Source: Candidatus Hydrogenedentota bacterium
GTDB taxonomy: Bacteria; Hydrogenedentota; Hydrogenedentia; Hydrogenedentales; CAITNO01
NCBI GenBank assembly: GCA_903822375.1
Contig: CAIJOU010000831.1
Span: 1-24,046 of the forward strand
Direction: 5' to 3'
DNA length: 24,046 bases
The notes below the pieces were generated by a model. That model made no database searches. It saw nothing but the letters and a program-made list of their open reading frames with translations, and had not been told where the DNA came from. Below are positions 8,980 through 16,189 of the stretch, piece after piece. A program made the position numbers and the translations under genes. Positions within the stretch are counted from its first letter, which is position 1; every line of letters starts with the position of its first letter.

Positions 8980-9674
8980 TGGAAACGCAGGGAACCGCCC
9001 AAACGATAAAAGTGAAGTCGCCCGTCATGGCAAAGAACGACGAGATCGCCGCGGAAAACCGCGCCCGGCTCGAGCGGCTCGGCCTCGTGGGCGTGAACAT
9101 CATGAGTTCGCCCGGCAGCGGCAAGACCACCCTGCTGGAAACGATGGCACGCCGCTACGGCACTTCCATGGCCGTCATCGAGGGCGACGTGCAGACCTCG
9201 CGCGACGCCGAACGCGTCCGGAGCGCCGGCTGCCTCGCCCATCAGATTGAAACGCGGGGCTCCTGCCACCTCGACGCGAAAATGGTGTCCGACGCGCTCG
9301 CCGCCATGCCGATCAACCCGGCCGTGCACCGCCTGCTCATCGTCGAAAACGTGGGCAACCTCATCTGTCCCAGTTCCTACGACCTGGGTGAGCACCTGCG
9401 CATCGGCCTGCTCTCCGTGACCGAAGGCGACGACAAGGTGCTCAAGTATCCGGCCCTGTTCAGCCGCATCAACGTCCTGCTCATCAGCAAAAGCGACCTG
9501 CTTCCCCACCTCGAATTCGACACCGCCCGCGCCATGGAGGAGTGCCGGGCAATCAACGCGCACGTGGACGCATTCGTCCTGTCCTCCCGCACCGGCGAAG
9601 GGATGGACGCCTTCTACGACTACTTGGACGCGGCCGTCGCAAAGGTGAGAGCGGGGCGAGACGCGGCCCAGTAG
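8976..9674 (+). CDS. hypB: Hydrogenase nickel-incorporation GTPase HypB
   Basis: GTPase of the SIMIBI class that drives nickel transfer with HypA. The P-loop is SSPGSGKTT near residue 44. EGDVQTSRDAERV carries switch residues, and CHLDA holds the Cys-His metal pair of the G domain. ENVGNLICP, TEGDDKVLKYP and SKSDLLPH (guanine specificity) follow. The 232-aa protein lacks both the N-terminal CxxCGC nickel motif of the E. coli enzyme and a His-rich stretch, so it is a short-type HypB. The start is either GTG 8976, which makes a 4-bp GTGA overlap with hypA and has GAGGAG eight bases upstream, or ATG 8979. Last gene of the hyp set; no clear terminator was seen after it. Confidence 0.96.
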   Translation: MMETQGTAQTIKVKSPVMAKNDEIAAENRARLERLGLVGVNIMSSPGSGKTTLLETMARRYGTSMAVIEGDVQTSRDAERVRSAGCLAHQIETRGSCHLDAKMVSDALAAMPINPAVHRLLIVENVGNLICPSSYDLGEHLRIGLLSVTEGDDKVLKYPALFSRINVLLISKSDLLPHLEFDTARAMEECRAINAHVDAFVLSSRTGEGMDAFYDYLDAAVAKVRAGRDAAQ

Positions 9675-9710
9675 CCGCAGGGATAAGCGGCAAATCCCGG
9701 CCCCGCACGC

Positions 9711-9755
9711 TCCCATCTCTCCCATAACTCCCCTTATTCCCATGCTTCCCACGCC
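9711..9755. repeat. 9-bp-period repeat, TCCCATNNN type, locus 2
   Basis: Five gap-free 9-base units: TCCCATCTC, TCCCATAAC, TCCCCTTAT, TCCCATGCT and TCCCACGCC. The first six bases are nearly constant and the last three vary. It lies between hypB and the promoter of the DUF5989 gene. Confidence 0.8.
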
Positions 9756-9794
9756 TTCGCCCCCCCCGAAGCGCTCATCGAAGAGCGCGCGAAA

Positions 9795-9823
9795 TTGACA
9801 CCGCCCCCGCTTCAAGGTAACAT
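9795..9823 (+). promoter_or_regulatory. Sigma-70-type promoter of the DUF5989 gene
   Basis: TTGACA (9795-9800) and TAACAT (9818-9823) are separated by exactly 17 bases. The predicted transcript starts near 9830 with a leader of about 60 bases, so the small gene downstream is probably transcribed independently of the hyp operon. Confidence 0.6.
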
Positions 9824-9888
9824 AATGTGAGTGAGGTAGTTCCCTTGCCAAATGCCACGGAACGGCGCAACGGGAGTTCGACGGATTC

Positions 9889-10038
9889 ATGGAAACGCTG
9901 AAAGAGATTTGGGCCTTCATGCGGGTGCGCAAGAAATTCTGGCTGGCACCCATTATCTTGTCCCTGGTGCTGCTGGGCCTTCTGTTCGTCTTCGCGGGCA
10001 ACGCGGGCGTCGTGTCGCCCTTTATCTACGCCCTGTAG
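9889..10038 (+). CDS. DUF5989-family small membrane protein (49 aa)
   Basis: A 49-residue protein, METLKEIWAFMRVRKKFWLA followed by one membrane helix (about 21-37) and ending VVSPFIYAL. The layout of LKEIWAF, a basic RKKFWL turn, a single hydrophobic helix and a terminal PFIY is that of DUF5989, small proteins that from memory often sit beside NodU/TobZ-type carbamoyltransferases and SxtJ-type membrane proteins. Neither is next to it here, although HypF has a carbamoyltransferase domain of the same fold. GGGAG lies about 12 bases before the ATG and a good promoter lies upstream. Function unknown. It is shorter than common gene-finder cut-offs, but codon use, helix position and conserved ends support a real gene. 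It is convergent with the uridine kinase gene. Confidence 0.85.
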   Translation: METLKEIWAFMRVRKKFWLAPIILSLVLLGLLFVFAGNAGVVSPFIYAL

Positions 10039-10043
10039 CCTCC

Positions 10044-10061
10044 CCTCACCCTTCGGTGAGG
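10044..10061 (+). terminator. Possible weak terminator hairpin between convergent genes
   Basis: CCTCACC (10044-10050) pairs perfectly with GGTGAGG (10055-10061) around a 4-base loop, six bases after the DUF5989 stop. It overlaps the last codons of the convergent uridine kinase gene. Only a short T stretch follows, so termination strength is doubtful. Confidence 0.35.
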
Positions 10062-10666
10062 AGGCGTTTCTCAATCCGCGCCGCGAGTGCTGCGGAGGCG
10101 GATTCCAGAGGAGCCGACCCATCGACCACCACGTCCGCCTTTGCGCCCAACGGCGCGACAAAACGCGTGTGCATGGGACGCACAGTCGCCTCGAACTGGG
10201 CAATCACCTGCGCCTCGGTTCGGCCCCGTTCACGCGTGTCGCGTGCCAGCCGGCGCGCCAGCCGCAGCGTATCGGAAGCATCCACAAAGATGCGCAGGGT
10301 CAGTAGACCGTCCAGTTCGGGCATTCCGATAACGTGCAGCCCCTCCACGATGACAATCGGGACCGGGGCAAGATGAAGGGATTCCGGTCGGCGTGTGTGC
10401 AGCGCGAAGTCGTACTGTGGAACCTCGACGGCCCGTCCCCCTGCCAGCGCGGCGAGCTGCGCCGCCAACAGCGGTGCCTCAATGGCGTCCGGCGCGTCGA
10501 AATTGACCTGCGCCCGCTCCTCCGGCGGCAGCGCCGCAAGGTCGCGGTAATACCAGTCCTGGGAGACCACAACGCAGTCCTGACCGAAATGCTGTGCCAG
10601 CATCTTCGCCAGAGTGGTCTTCCCCGAGCCGGTACCCCCCGATATGCCCACCACACAGCAATCCAT
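10046..10666 (-). CDS. udk: Uridine kinase-like (PRK/Udk family) P-loop kinase
   Basis: Phosphorylates uridine or cytidine to the monophosphate in pyrimidine salvage. The 206-aa protein has GISGGTGSGKTTLA (Walker A, about 8-21), VSQDWYYRDL, VNFDAPDAIE (the family NFDxPDA motif), YDFALHTR and VIVEGLHVI. It has the Arg-rich lid region RLARRLARDTRERGR. Length is typical for Udk. Start chosen at the ATG preceded by GGGAG; the longer frame merely runs into the divergent DUF3465 gene. A related PRK-family kinase cannot be excluded, but the motifs fit uridine kinase best. It is divergent from the DUF3465 gene. Confidence 0.9.
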   Translation of the reverse strand: MDCCVVGISGGTGSGKTTLAKMLAQHFGQDCVVVSQDWYYRDLAALPPEERAQVNFDAPDAIEAPLLAAQLAALAGGRAVEVPQYDFALHTRRPESLHLAPVPIVIVEGLHVIGMPELDGLLTLRIFVDASDTLRLARRLARDTRERGRTEAQVIAQFEATVRPMHTRFVAPLGAKADVVVDGSAPLESASAALAARIEKRLLTEG

Positions 10667-10777
10667 CGCCGTTACTCCCGTATGCTCCGTCTTGCCAAAA
10701 CCCTGATTCCGTCCTCGTGGCCTTGCTTTTCGAACCCTGTCGGGGCAATCATAACGCACCCCGGAGACGACGGCGTA

Positions 10778-11488
10778 ATGAACAAGCCCACGTGGCGATT
10801 GATAGTGGTTGTGGTGGCCCTTCTGGCGCTGACCTTTGGCCTGCCAAGGCTGCTGCATCGGGGAACGACCGCCTCCCCACCTCCTCCGGTTCAGAAGGAA
10901 ATGGTGGCGGTGGATGTCCAACCCACCGCGCCTCCAGTAGCTCCCGTTCCAGCCCACGATAAGCAGGCGCCCAGCGCTGCCCAAACCACTGTGCCTTCGG
11001 TAGCTCCACCTCCCACTCCGGATAAGCAGGCGCCCAGTGCTGTCCAAACCACTGTGCCGCCGGTCTCCCCGTCACAGGCGCATAAAAGAACCGTGCCGGA
11101 GGCACGGTCCGGCAAGCCCCCTGTTCCCAAACCCGCGCATGCGCTGCCGTCAAACTCCTCCGGGGTCATCGAAAACGCCTTCCAGAATCATGCCAGCAAC
11201 CTTCCCGTAATGGAATCGGGCGTGGTGTCGCGCCTGCTGTCGGATGACAACCAAGGGGCGCGGCACCAGCGCTTCATAGTAAGTCTGGCCTCGGGACACA
11301 CGGTTCTCATCGCCCACAACATTGATATTGCCTCCAGAATCAACGGCTTGCGCGAGGGTGACCAAATCACTTTCTCAGGCCTGTACGAGTGGAATGACAA
11401 GGGCGGCGTGGTCCACTGGACCCATCATGACCCCTCTGGGCGATACGGCGGCGGCTACCTCCAGCACAACGGAATGTATTACCGGTAG
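10778..11488 (+). CDS. Membrane-anchored DUF3465-domain protein with proline-rich linker
   Basis: A 236-aa protein in three parts. An N-terminal membrane anchor (about 7-27) is followed by a long Pro/Ala/Gln linker (about 30-120) with two 21-residue repeats built on DKQAPSA.QTTVP. The C-terminal DUF3465 domain carries GARHQRFIVSLASGHTVLI, AHNIDIASRINGL, GDQITFSGLYEWNDKGG and VHWTHHDPSGR. The HQRF, AHNID and HWTH motifs are family signatures. The domain resembles a small OB-like fold, but its function is not established. The anchor and linker suggest that the domain sits outside the cytoplasmic membrane and reaches toward the wall or outer membrane. Start chosen at the ATG just before the anchor; the longer upstream frame is antisense to the uridine kinase gene. 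Confidence 0.88.
   Translation: MNKPTWRLIVVVVALLALTFGLPRLLHRGTTASPPPPVQKEMVAVDVQPTAPPVAPVPAHDKQAPSAAQTTVPSVAPPPTPDKQAPSAVQTTVPPVSPSQAHKRTVPEARSGKPPVPKPAHALPSNSSGVIENAFQNHASNLPVMESGVVSRLLSDDNQGARHQRFIVSLASGHTVLIAHNIDIASRINGLREGDQITFSGLYEWNDKGGVVHWTHHDPSGRYGGGYLQHNGMYYR
10937..11062 (+). repeat. Two 63-bp tandem repeats inside the DUF3465 gene linker
   Basis: Unit 1 (10937-10999) and unit 2 (11000-11062) encode VAP.P..DKQAPSA.QTTVP, with few differences between them. A partial third unit follows. The repeats are in frame, so copy-number change would only lengthen or shorten the linker. Confidence 0.8.
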
Positions 11489-11562
11489 TACGCATTATCA
11501 CGGCCTCAGACTGCCGCAGCGCTTGGGTTTGGCACAATTCACCCCCTTTGGTGACCACTGAG

Positions 11563-11592
11563 TTGACAACTCTTCTCTCAACTTAATATAAT
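11563..11592 (+). promoter_or_regulatory. Consensus sigma-70 promoter of the rrf2-sulfate transporter operon
   Basis: Perfect TTGACA (11563-11568) and perfect TATAAT (11587-11592) are separated by 18 bases. The transcript would start near 11599, only about 17 bases before the regulator's ATG. This is the strongest promoter in the window by consensus, which makes sense for a repressed operon. Confidence 0.85.
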
Positions 11593-11605
11593 ACCCACTA
11601 GGTAT
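11591..11605. promoter_or_regulatory. Candidate Rrf2 operator over the transcription start
   Basis: ATACC-N5-GGTAT is a perfect interrupted palindrome that overlaps the last bases of the -10 and the predicted start site. ACTAGGTAT-type half sites resemble IscR/Rrf2-type operators. Position and symmetry suggest autorepression by the Rrf2 protein encoded immediately downstream. No second copy was seen upstream of cysH or cobA. Confidence 0.55.
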
Positions 11606-11615
11606 GGATTAATTT

Positions 11616-12080
11616 ATGCGCCTCTCCAAAAAGTCAGATTATGCGCTGCGCGCGCTGATTGGCTTGGCCCGATGGTCCAAGTCACAACCCATCTCCATGC
11701 GGATGCTGGCCCAGCTAAATGATGTGCCTGAACGCTTTATGCAGCAGATCATGATGGATTTGAAGGGGCAGGGCTGGGTAACGAGTTCTGCCGGGCGGGA
11801 CGGCGGCTACCAACTGGCCCTTTCCCCGGAAGACTTGACCATGGGCCAGGTCGTACGCTATTTCGACGGAGTACTTGCCCCCATTGGCTGTGTGTCCATC
11901 ACCAATCACGAATCCTGCAGCCAGGAATCGGCCTGCCCCTTTCGCCGGGTGATGCTCGAAGTGCGCAACCACACGGCACAACTGCTCGACCAGACCACCC
12001 TGGCCGAACTGGCCCTGGGAAGGGCCCGAACGGCTGCGGCGGCATACCCCCAGGAATTCACAGGAGGTGCCGGAATATGA
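11616..12080 (+). CDS. Rrf2-family transcriptional regulator with Fe-S-type cysteines
   Basis: A 154-aa winged-helix regulator: MRLSKKSDYALRALIGLA at the N-terminus, recognition region PERFMQQIMMDLKGQGW (38-54), and wing SSAGRDGGYQLA (57-68). Cys92, Cys101 and Cys107 form a CX8CX5C cluster at the place where IscR-like members bind an iron-sulfur cluster, although the first spacing is longer than in IscR. Homologues act as Fe-S, cysteine or redox sensors. It heads the sulfate transporter operon and overlaps the next gene by 4 bp (ATGA), so control of sulfate uptake is the natural inference. The promoter has a palindrome over the start site, suggesting autoregulation. The leader is very short and has no clear Shine-Dalgarno sequence; a three-codon ATG-GAT-TAA mini-frame sits just upstream at 11604. 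Confidence 0.93.
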   Translation: MRLSKKSDYALRALIGLARWSKSQPISMRMLAQLNDVPERFMQQIMMDLKGQGWVTSSAGRDGGYQLALSPEDLTMGQVVRYFDGVLAPIGCVSITNHESCSQESACPFRRVMLEVRNHTAQLLDQTTLAELALGRARTAAAAYPQEFTGGAGI

Positions 12081-13165
12081 GACGGACCGCATGCTTGAGC
12101 GCCTTTTCCGCAGTACTGCTTTCATGCGGAATCCTGACCGGGTGCGGGAGTTCCGGCGGGTCCGGTGCGGGCGCGTCCGTTGAACTGCTGAACGTTTCCT
12201 ATGATCCGACCCGGGAACTCTACCAGGACTTCAATACGGCCTTCGCCAAGTACTGGAAGGAAAAGAGCGGTCAGGAGGTCACCGTGCGCCAGTCGCACGG
12301 CGGTTCGGGCAAGCAGGCGCGCGGCGTTATCGACGGGCTTGAGGCTGACGTGGTGACCCTGGCGCTGGCCTATGACATCGACGCCATTGCCGAGAAGAGC
12401 AAGCTCGTTGCGCCGGACTGGCGGGTCCGTCTGCCGCACAACAGCGCCCCCTACACCTCCACCATTGTGTTTCTGGTGCGCAAGGGCAACCCCAAGAAGC
12501 TCCATGACTGGACCGACCTGGTCCAGCCGGGCATCGAGGTCATCACGCCCAACCCGAAAACCTCGGGCGGAGCGCGCTGGAACTACCTGGCGGTCTGGGG
12601 CTGGATGCTGAAAAAGGAACTGGGGGACCTGTCCAAACTCAAAGACCCGGCCCAGGCGGATGCGGTCAAACAGGCTCAGGACAAGGCCCGGGAATTTGTC
12701 GCCGCCCTGTACCACAACGTGCCGGTACTCGATTCGGGCGCGCGGGCATCGACCACAACCTTCACCCAGCGGGGCATCGGCGACGTGCTGCTGGCCTGGG
12801 AGAATGAGGCCTTTCTCTGCCTCAACGAACCGGGCGGCGAACTGATTGAAATGGTGGTGCCGTCGGCCACGATTCTGGCCGAGCCGCCGGTGGCGCTGGT
12901 GGACGGCGTGGTGGACCGTCGCGGCACGCGCGCCGTCGCGCAGGCCTATCTGGAGTATCTCTACTCCCCCGAAGGCCAGCGCATCGCCGCAAAGCACTAC
13001 TACCGCCCGGTGGAGCCGGACAAGGCGGACCCAAAAGACGCGGCCCGCTTTCCCGCCGTGAACCTGTTCACCATCGACGAGGCCTTTACCGGCTGGTCCG
13101 AAGCGCAGAAGACCCACTTCTCGGACGGCGGCGTGTTTGACCAGATTTACAAACCGGGAAAGTGA
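12077..13165 (+). CDS. sbp: Sulfate ABC transporter substrate-binding lipoprotein
   Basis: Captures sulfate (or thiosulfate) outside the membrane for import. The 362-aa protein has a lipoprotein signal (LSCGILTGC, Cys at about 23), so it is membrane-anchored rather than freely periplasmic. Family landmarks are LLNVSYDPTRELYQDFN, the ligand loop SHGGSGKQARGVIDG, ADVVTLALAYDID, TPNPKTSGGARWNYLA and a C-terminal YLYSPEGQ segment. The start ATG is preceded by AGGAGG at good spacing and overlaps the regulator's stop (ATGA). Sbp and CysP are not separated by what I can see, so the gene symbol is a family-level choice. Confidence 0.93.
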   Translation: MRRTACLSAFSAVLLSCGILTGCGSSGGSGAGASVELLNVSYDPTRELYQDFNTAFAKYWKEKSGQEVTVRQSHGGSGKQARGVIDGLEADVVTLALAYDIDAIAEKSKLVAPDWRVRLPHNSAPYTSTIVFLVRKGNPKKLHDWTDLVQPGIEVITPNPKTSGGARWNYLAVWGWMLKKELGDLSKLKDPAQADAVKQAQDKAREFVAALYHNVPVLDSGARASTTTFTQRGIGDVLLAWENEAFLCLNEPGGELIEMVVPSATILAEPPVALVDGVVDRRGTRAVAQAYLEYLYSPEGQRIAAKHYYRPVEPDKADPKDAARFPAVNLFTIDEAFTGWSEAQKTHFSDGGVFDQIYKPGK

Positions 13166-13175
13166 TTTCTGCCAC

Positions 13176-14015
13176 ATGCGGCAACCTTTCAAGCAGCACA
13201 GCGTGATTCCGGGGTTTGGCGTGACACTCGGCTTCACCGTGTTCTACCTCAGCCTGCTGGTGCTCATCCCCCTGTCCGCGCTGTTTCTCAAGACGGCCAC
13301 GATGGGCTGGAGTTCGTTTTGGTCGGTTGTGACCGACCCGCGCGTGGTCGCCTCCTACAAGCTGACCTTTGGCGCGTCCCTGGCGGGTGCGCTGATTAAC
13401 GCCGTGTTCGGCTTTATTGTCGCCTGGACACTGGTGCGCTATTCCTTTCCGGGCAAACGCCTGGTCGATGCGATGGTCGACTTGCCCTTCGCCCTGCCCA
13501 CGGCGGTGTCGGGCATTGCGCTGACAACGATCTATTCGCGGAACGGCTGGGTGGGGTGCTGGCTGGAGTCGGCGGGCATTCATGCGGCATTCACGCCGCT
13601 CGGTGTCGGCATCGCGCTCACCTTCATCGGCCTGCCCTTTGTGGTGCGCACGCTTCAGCCGGCCATCGCCGACCTCGACCCCGAGTATGAAGAGGCGGCG
13701 GCCAGCCTGGGTGCCGGCCGCGTGCAGGTATTCCTCAAGGTCATCTTTCCCGGCCTGTTGCCCGCGCTGCTCACCGGCTTTGCACTGGCCTTTGCGCGGG
13801 CGCTGGGTGAATACGGGTCGGTGGTGTTCATCTCGGGCAACATGCCCATGCGCACCGAGATTACACCGCTGCTGATTATCTCCAAACTGGAACAGTACGA
13901 CTATGCCGGAGCCACGGCCATTGCGGTGGTGATGCTGGTGGCTTCGTTCGCCATACTGCTGGCCATAAACGCGATTCAATGGCGTCATGTGCGGCGCATC
14001 AACGGGAGGGGCTGA
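13176..14015 (+). CDS. cysT: Sulfate ABC transporter permease CysT
   Basis: Inner-membrane permease of the sulfate importer, forming the channel with CysW. The 279-aa protein has about six hydrophobic helices. The coupling loop EEAAASLGAGRVQVFLKVIFPGLLP (EAA motif region, about 182-206) contacts CysA. DLPFALPTAVSGIALT and RALGEYGSVVFISGN are typical CysT/CysU motifs. The start is the ATG giving MRQPFKQHSVIPGFG; a TTG 13 codons earlier overlaps the binding-protein gene and adds residues that do not fit. The Shine-Dalgarno sequence is weak (GGGAAAG at long spacing). Two bases separate it from cysW. Confidence 0.94.
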   Translation: MRQPFKQHSVIPGFGVTLGFTVFYLSLLVLIPLSALFLKTATMGWSSFWSVVTDPRVVASYKLTFGASLAGALINAVFGFIVAWTLVRYSFPGKRLVDAMVDLPFALPTAVSGIALTTIYSRNGWVGCWLESAGIHAAFTPLGVGIALTFIGLPFVVRTLQPAIADLDPEYEEAAASLGAGRVQVFLKVIFPGLLPALLTGFALAFARALGEYGSVVFISGNMPMRTEITPLLIISKLEQYDYAGATAIAVVMLVASFAILLAINAIQWRHVRRINGRG

Positions 14016-14017
14016 CC

Positions 14018-14914
14018 ATGTCCGGTGCCTCCCGCATGAGCCTCTCCCCCGCTACTACGCCAGGGGCCGCACGAGACCCCCTCTGGCTGCGGGTCCTGCT
14101 CATCGCCGTAACGCTCCTGTTTCTGGGACTCTTTCTGCTGCTGCCGCTGGTGTCGGTGTTCTATGAGGCGCTGCGCGGCGGGGTGCGGCTCTATCTGGCG
14201 AGTCTCGTCGATTCGGACGCGCTGACGGCGGTGCGGCTGACCCTGCTGACGGCCGTTATCGCCGTACCCTGCAATCTGGTGTTCGGTCTTGCCGCAGCAT
14301 GGGCGCTGGCCAAGTTTGAGTTTCGGGGCAAGGCCGTGCTGATTACACTGATCGACCTGCCCTTCGCCGTGTCGCCCGTGGTTTCGGGCCTGGTGTTCGT
14401 GCTGCTCTTCGGCGCGGGCGGCTGGTTTGGACCGTGGCTGACGGCGCACCACCTCCATATCATCTTTGCCGTGCCCGGGATCGTGCTGGCCACCATGTTT
14501 GTCACGTTCCCCTTTGTCGCGCGCGAACTCATCCCGCTCATGCAGGAGCAGGGCAGCGAGGAGGAGCAGGCCGCGCTGGTGCTGGGGGCGGGCGGCTGGA
14601 GCACCTTTTGGCGGGTGACGCTGCCCAACATCAAGTGGGCGCTGCTGTACGGCGTGATCCTGTGCAATGCGCGCGCCATGGGCGAGTTCGGCGCCGTATC
14701 GGTTGTGTCGGGCCATATTCGCGGCCGCACGAACACGATGCCGCTGCATGTCGAGATCCTGTACAACGAATACAACTTTCAGGCCGCCTTTGCCGTTGCC
14801 TCGCTGCTGGCGCTGCTGGCGCTGGTGACCCTGGCCGCGAAGGAACTTGTCGAGTGGCGCGCCCGCGTGGACATGCGCAGCGCTGCGGGAACGGCGGCGG
14901 GAGAGGAGAAATGA
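14018..14914 (+). CDS. cysW: Sulfate ABC transporter permease CysW
   Basis: Second permease of the sulfate importer. The 298-aa protein has six predicted helices, DLPFAVSPVVSGLVFVLLFG, the EAA-like loop EEEQAALVLGAGGWSTFWRV and CNARAMGEFGAVSVVSGH, all typical of CysW. The ATG is preceded by a strong GGGAGGGG. A longer frame adds 13 residues from the cysT overlap and is less likely. A 200-base repeat block separates its end from cysA, unusual inside such an operon. Confidence 0.94.
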   Translation: MSGASRMSLSPATTPGAARDPLWLRVLLIAVTLLFLGLFLLLPLVSVFYEALRGGVRLYLASLVDSDALTAVRLTLLTAVIAVPCNLVFGLAAAWALAKFEFRGKAVLITLIDLPFAVSPVVSGLVFVLLFGAGGWFGPWLTAHHLHIIFAVPGIVLATMFVTFPFVARELIPLMQEQGSEEEQAALVLGAGGWSTFWRVTLPNIKWALLYGVILCNARAMGEFGAVSVVSGHIRGRTNTMPLHVEILYNEYNFQAAFAVASLLALLALVTLAAKELVEWRARVDMRSAAGTAAGEEK

Positions 14915-14918
14915 AGCA

Positions 14919-15095
14919 AGGGTCCAGGGTATGGGGTCTAGGGTCTGGGAAGAAGGGACGCGCGGACATTGACATGGGCAGGGCTTTCTTGAGCCCCACC
15001 CCCCCCTTCAGAGGGGGACTCAGAACAACCTTGCCCGCCTCAATACCCCCGGGGCTTTTCCCCCCAGGTCCTAGACCCCGGACCCTAAACCCTAT
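14919..15095. repeat. Heptanucleotide inverted repeat with GC hairpin between cysW and cysA
   Basis: The left arm (14919-14949) is a 7-bp-period tract (AGGGTCC, AGGGTAT, GGGGTCT, AGGGTCT). The right arm (15064-15095) carries the same words on the other strand. Aligned over 30 bases the arms match at about 24. Between them lies a GC module (14994-15030) with a CCCCCT-TCAG-AGGGGG hairpin; a related module lies at 18748-18780. No gene was seen in this block. Confidence 0.8.
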
Positions 15096-15115
15096 GCTCG
15101 ATGAAGGGCACACAC

Positions 15116-16189
15116 ATGAGCATTGAAGTGCAGCATATATCCAAGACCTTCGGTGCCTTTGCGGCGCTGACGGATGTCAGTCTGGTGGTGCCGGACGGTG
15201 AACTGGTCGCGCTGCTCGGGCCTTCGGGCTCGGGCAAGACCACGCTGCTGCGCATCATTGCGGGGTTGGAGGAACCGGACCCCAATCCGGACAGCGGCAT
15301 TCTTTTTCACGGCGAGAACGTGGCCCGCCGCGGCGTAGGCCAACGGCAGGTGGGATTCGTGTTTCAGCATTACGCCCTGTTCCGCCACATGTCCGTGTTC
15401 GAGAACATCGCCTTCGGCCTGCGTGTGCGGCCCAAGAACACCCGCCCCTCGAAAGAGGCCATCAGCGCAAAGGTGCACGAACTGCTGCGGTTGATCCAAC
15501 TCGACAATGTGGGCAACCGTTTCCCCTCGCAATTGTCGGGCGGGCAGCGCCAGCGCGTGGCGCTGGCGCGGGCGCTGGCCATAGAACCGCGGGTGCTGCT
15601 GCTGGACGAACCCTTCGGCGCGCTCGATGCACGGGTGCGCCAGGACCTGCGCCAGTGGCTGCGAAAACTGCACGACGAGATTCATGTGACCAGCGTGTTT
15701 GTCACCCACGATCAGGAGGAGGCCCTGGAGGTGGCCGACCGGGTCGTGGTGATGAACGAGGGCCGCATCGAACAGAACGGCACGCCGGAAGAGGTGTTCC
15801 ACCACCCCGCCACCGAGTTCGTCATGCAGTTCCTGGGCCACGTGAACCTGTTTAGGGGCCGCATCGAGTCGGACCATGCCGTGTTCGGTCCCTGGGCGCT
15901 TCAGAATTCAGGTTCCGCCCAGGACGGGCAGGAAGCGCGCATGTTTGTGCGTCCCTACGACCTGGACATCCACACCGCGGATGACGGGCGTCCGGCAATG
16001 AAGGCAACGGTGACGCGCATCCAGGCGGCGGGACCTACGGCCAAGTTTGAACTGCTGGACGAGAATACCCAACCCATTCGTGTAGAGATGCCCCACGACC
16101 GGTTCCGGGCGATGAACATCGCCAAGGGCGACCAAGTGTTTGTGAGTCTTAAGGATTCGCGTGTGTATGTGGAGGATTATGTGATTTAA
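15116..16189 (+). CDS. cysA: Sulfate/thiosulfate import ATP-binding protein CysA
   Basis: Cytoplasmic ATPase that powers the sulfate importer. The 357-aa protein has Walker A GPSGSGKTT (35-43), Q-loop Gln84 (FVFQHYALF), signature LSGGQRQRVALARAL (140-154), Walker B LLLDEPFGALD (161-171) and H-loop VTHDQEEA (186-193). A C-terminal TOBE-like regulatory region covers about 240-357. The FRHMSVFENIAFGL segment and overall length are typical of CysA. The start is the ATG preceded by GAAGG; an in-frame ATG five codons earlier is possible. Separated from cysW by the repeat block but in the same direction, so probably still in the operon. Confidence 0.95.
   Translation: MSIEVQHISKTFGAFAALTDVSLVVPDGELVALLGPSGSGKTTLLRIIAGLEEPDPNPDSGILFHGENVARRGVGQRQVGFVFQHYALFRHMSVFENIAFGLRVRPKNTRPSKEAISAKVHELLRLIQLDNVGNRFPSQLSGGQRQRVALARALAIEPRVLLLDEPFGALDARVRQDLRQWLRKLHDEIHVTSVFVTHDQEEALEVADRVVVMNEGRIEQNGTPEEVFHHPATEFVMQFLGHVNLFRGRIESDHAVFGPWALQNSGSAQDGQEARMFVRPYDLDIHTADDGRPAMKATVTRIQAAGPTAKFELLDENTQPIRVEMPHDRFRAMNIAKGDQVFVSLKDSRVYVEDYVI

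Noticed and set aside
12122..13237. Minus-strand open frame of 371 codons across the sulfate-binding protein gene
   Set aside because: Shadow of a clear lipoprotein gene in a same-strand operon.
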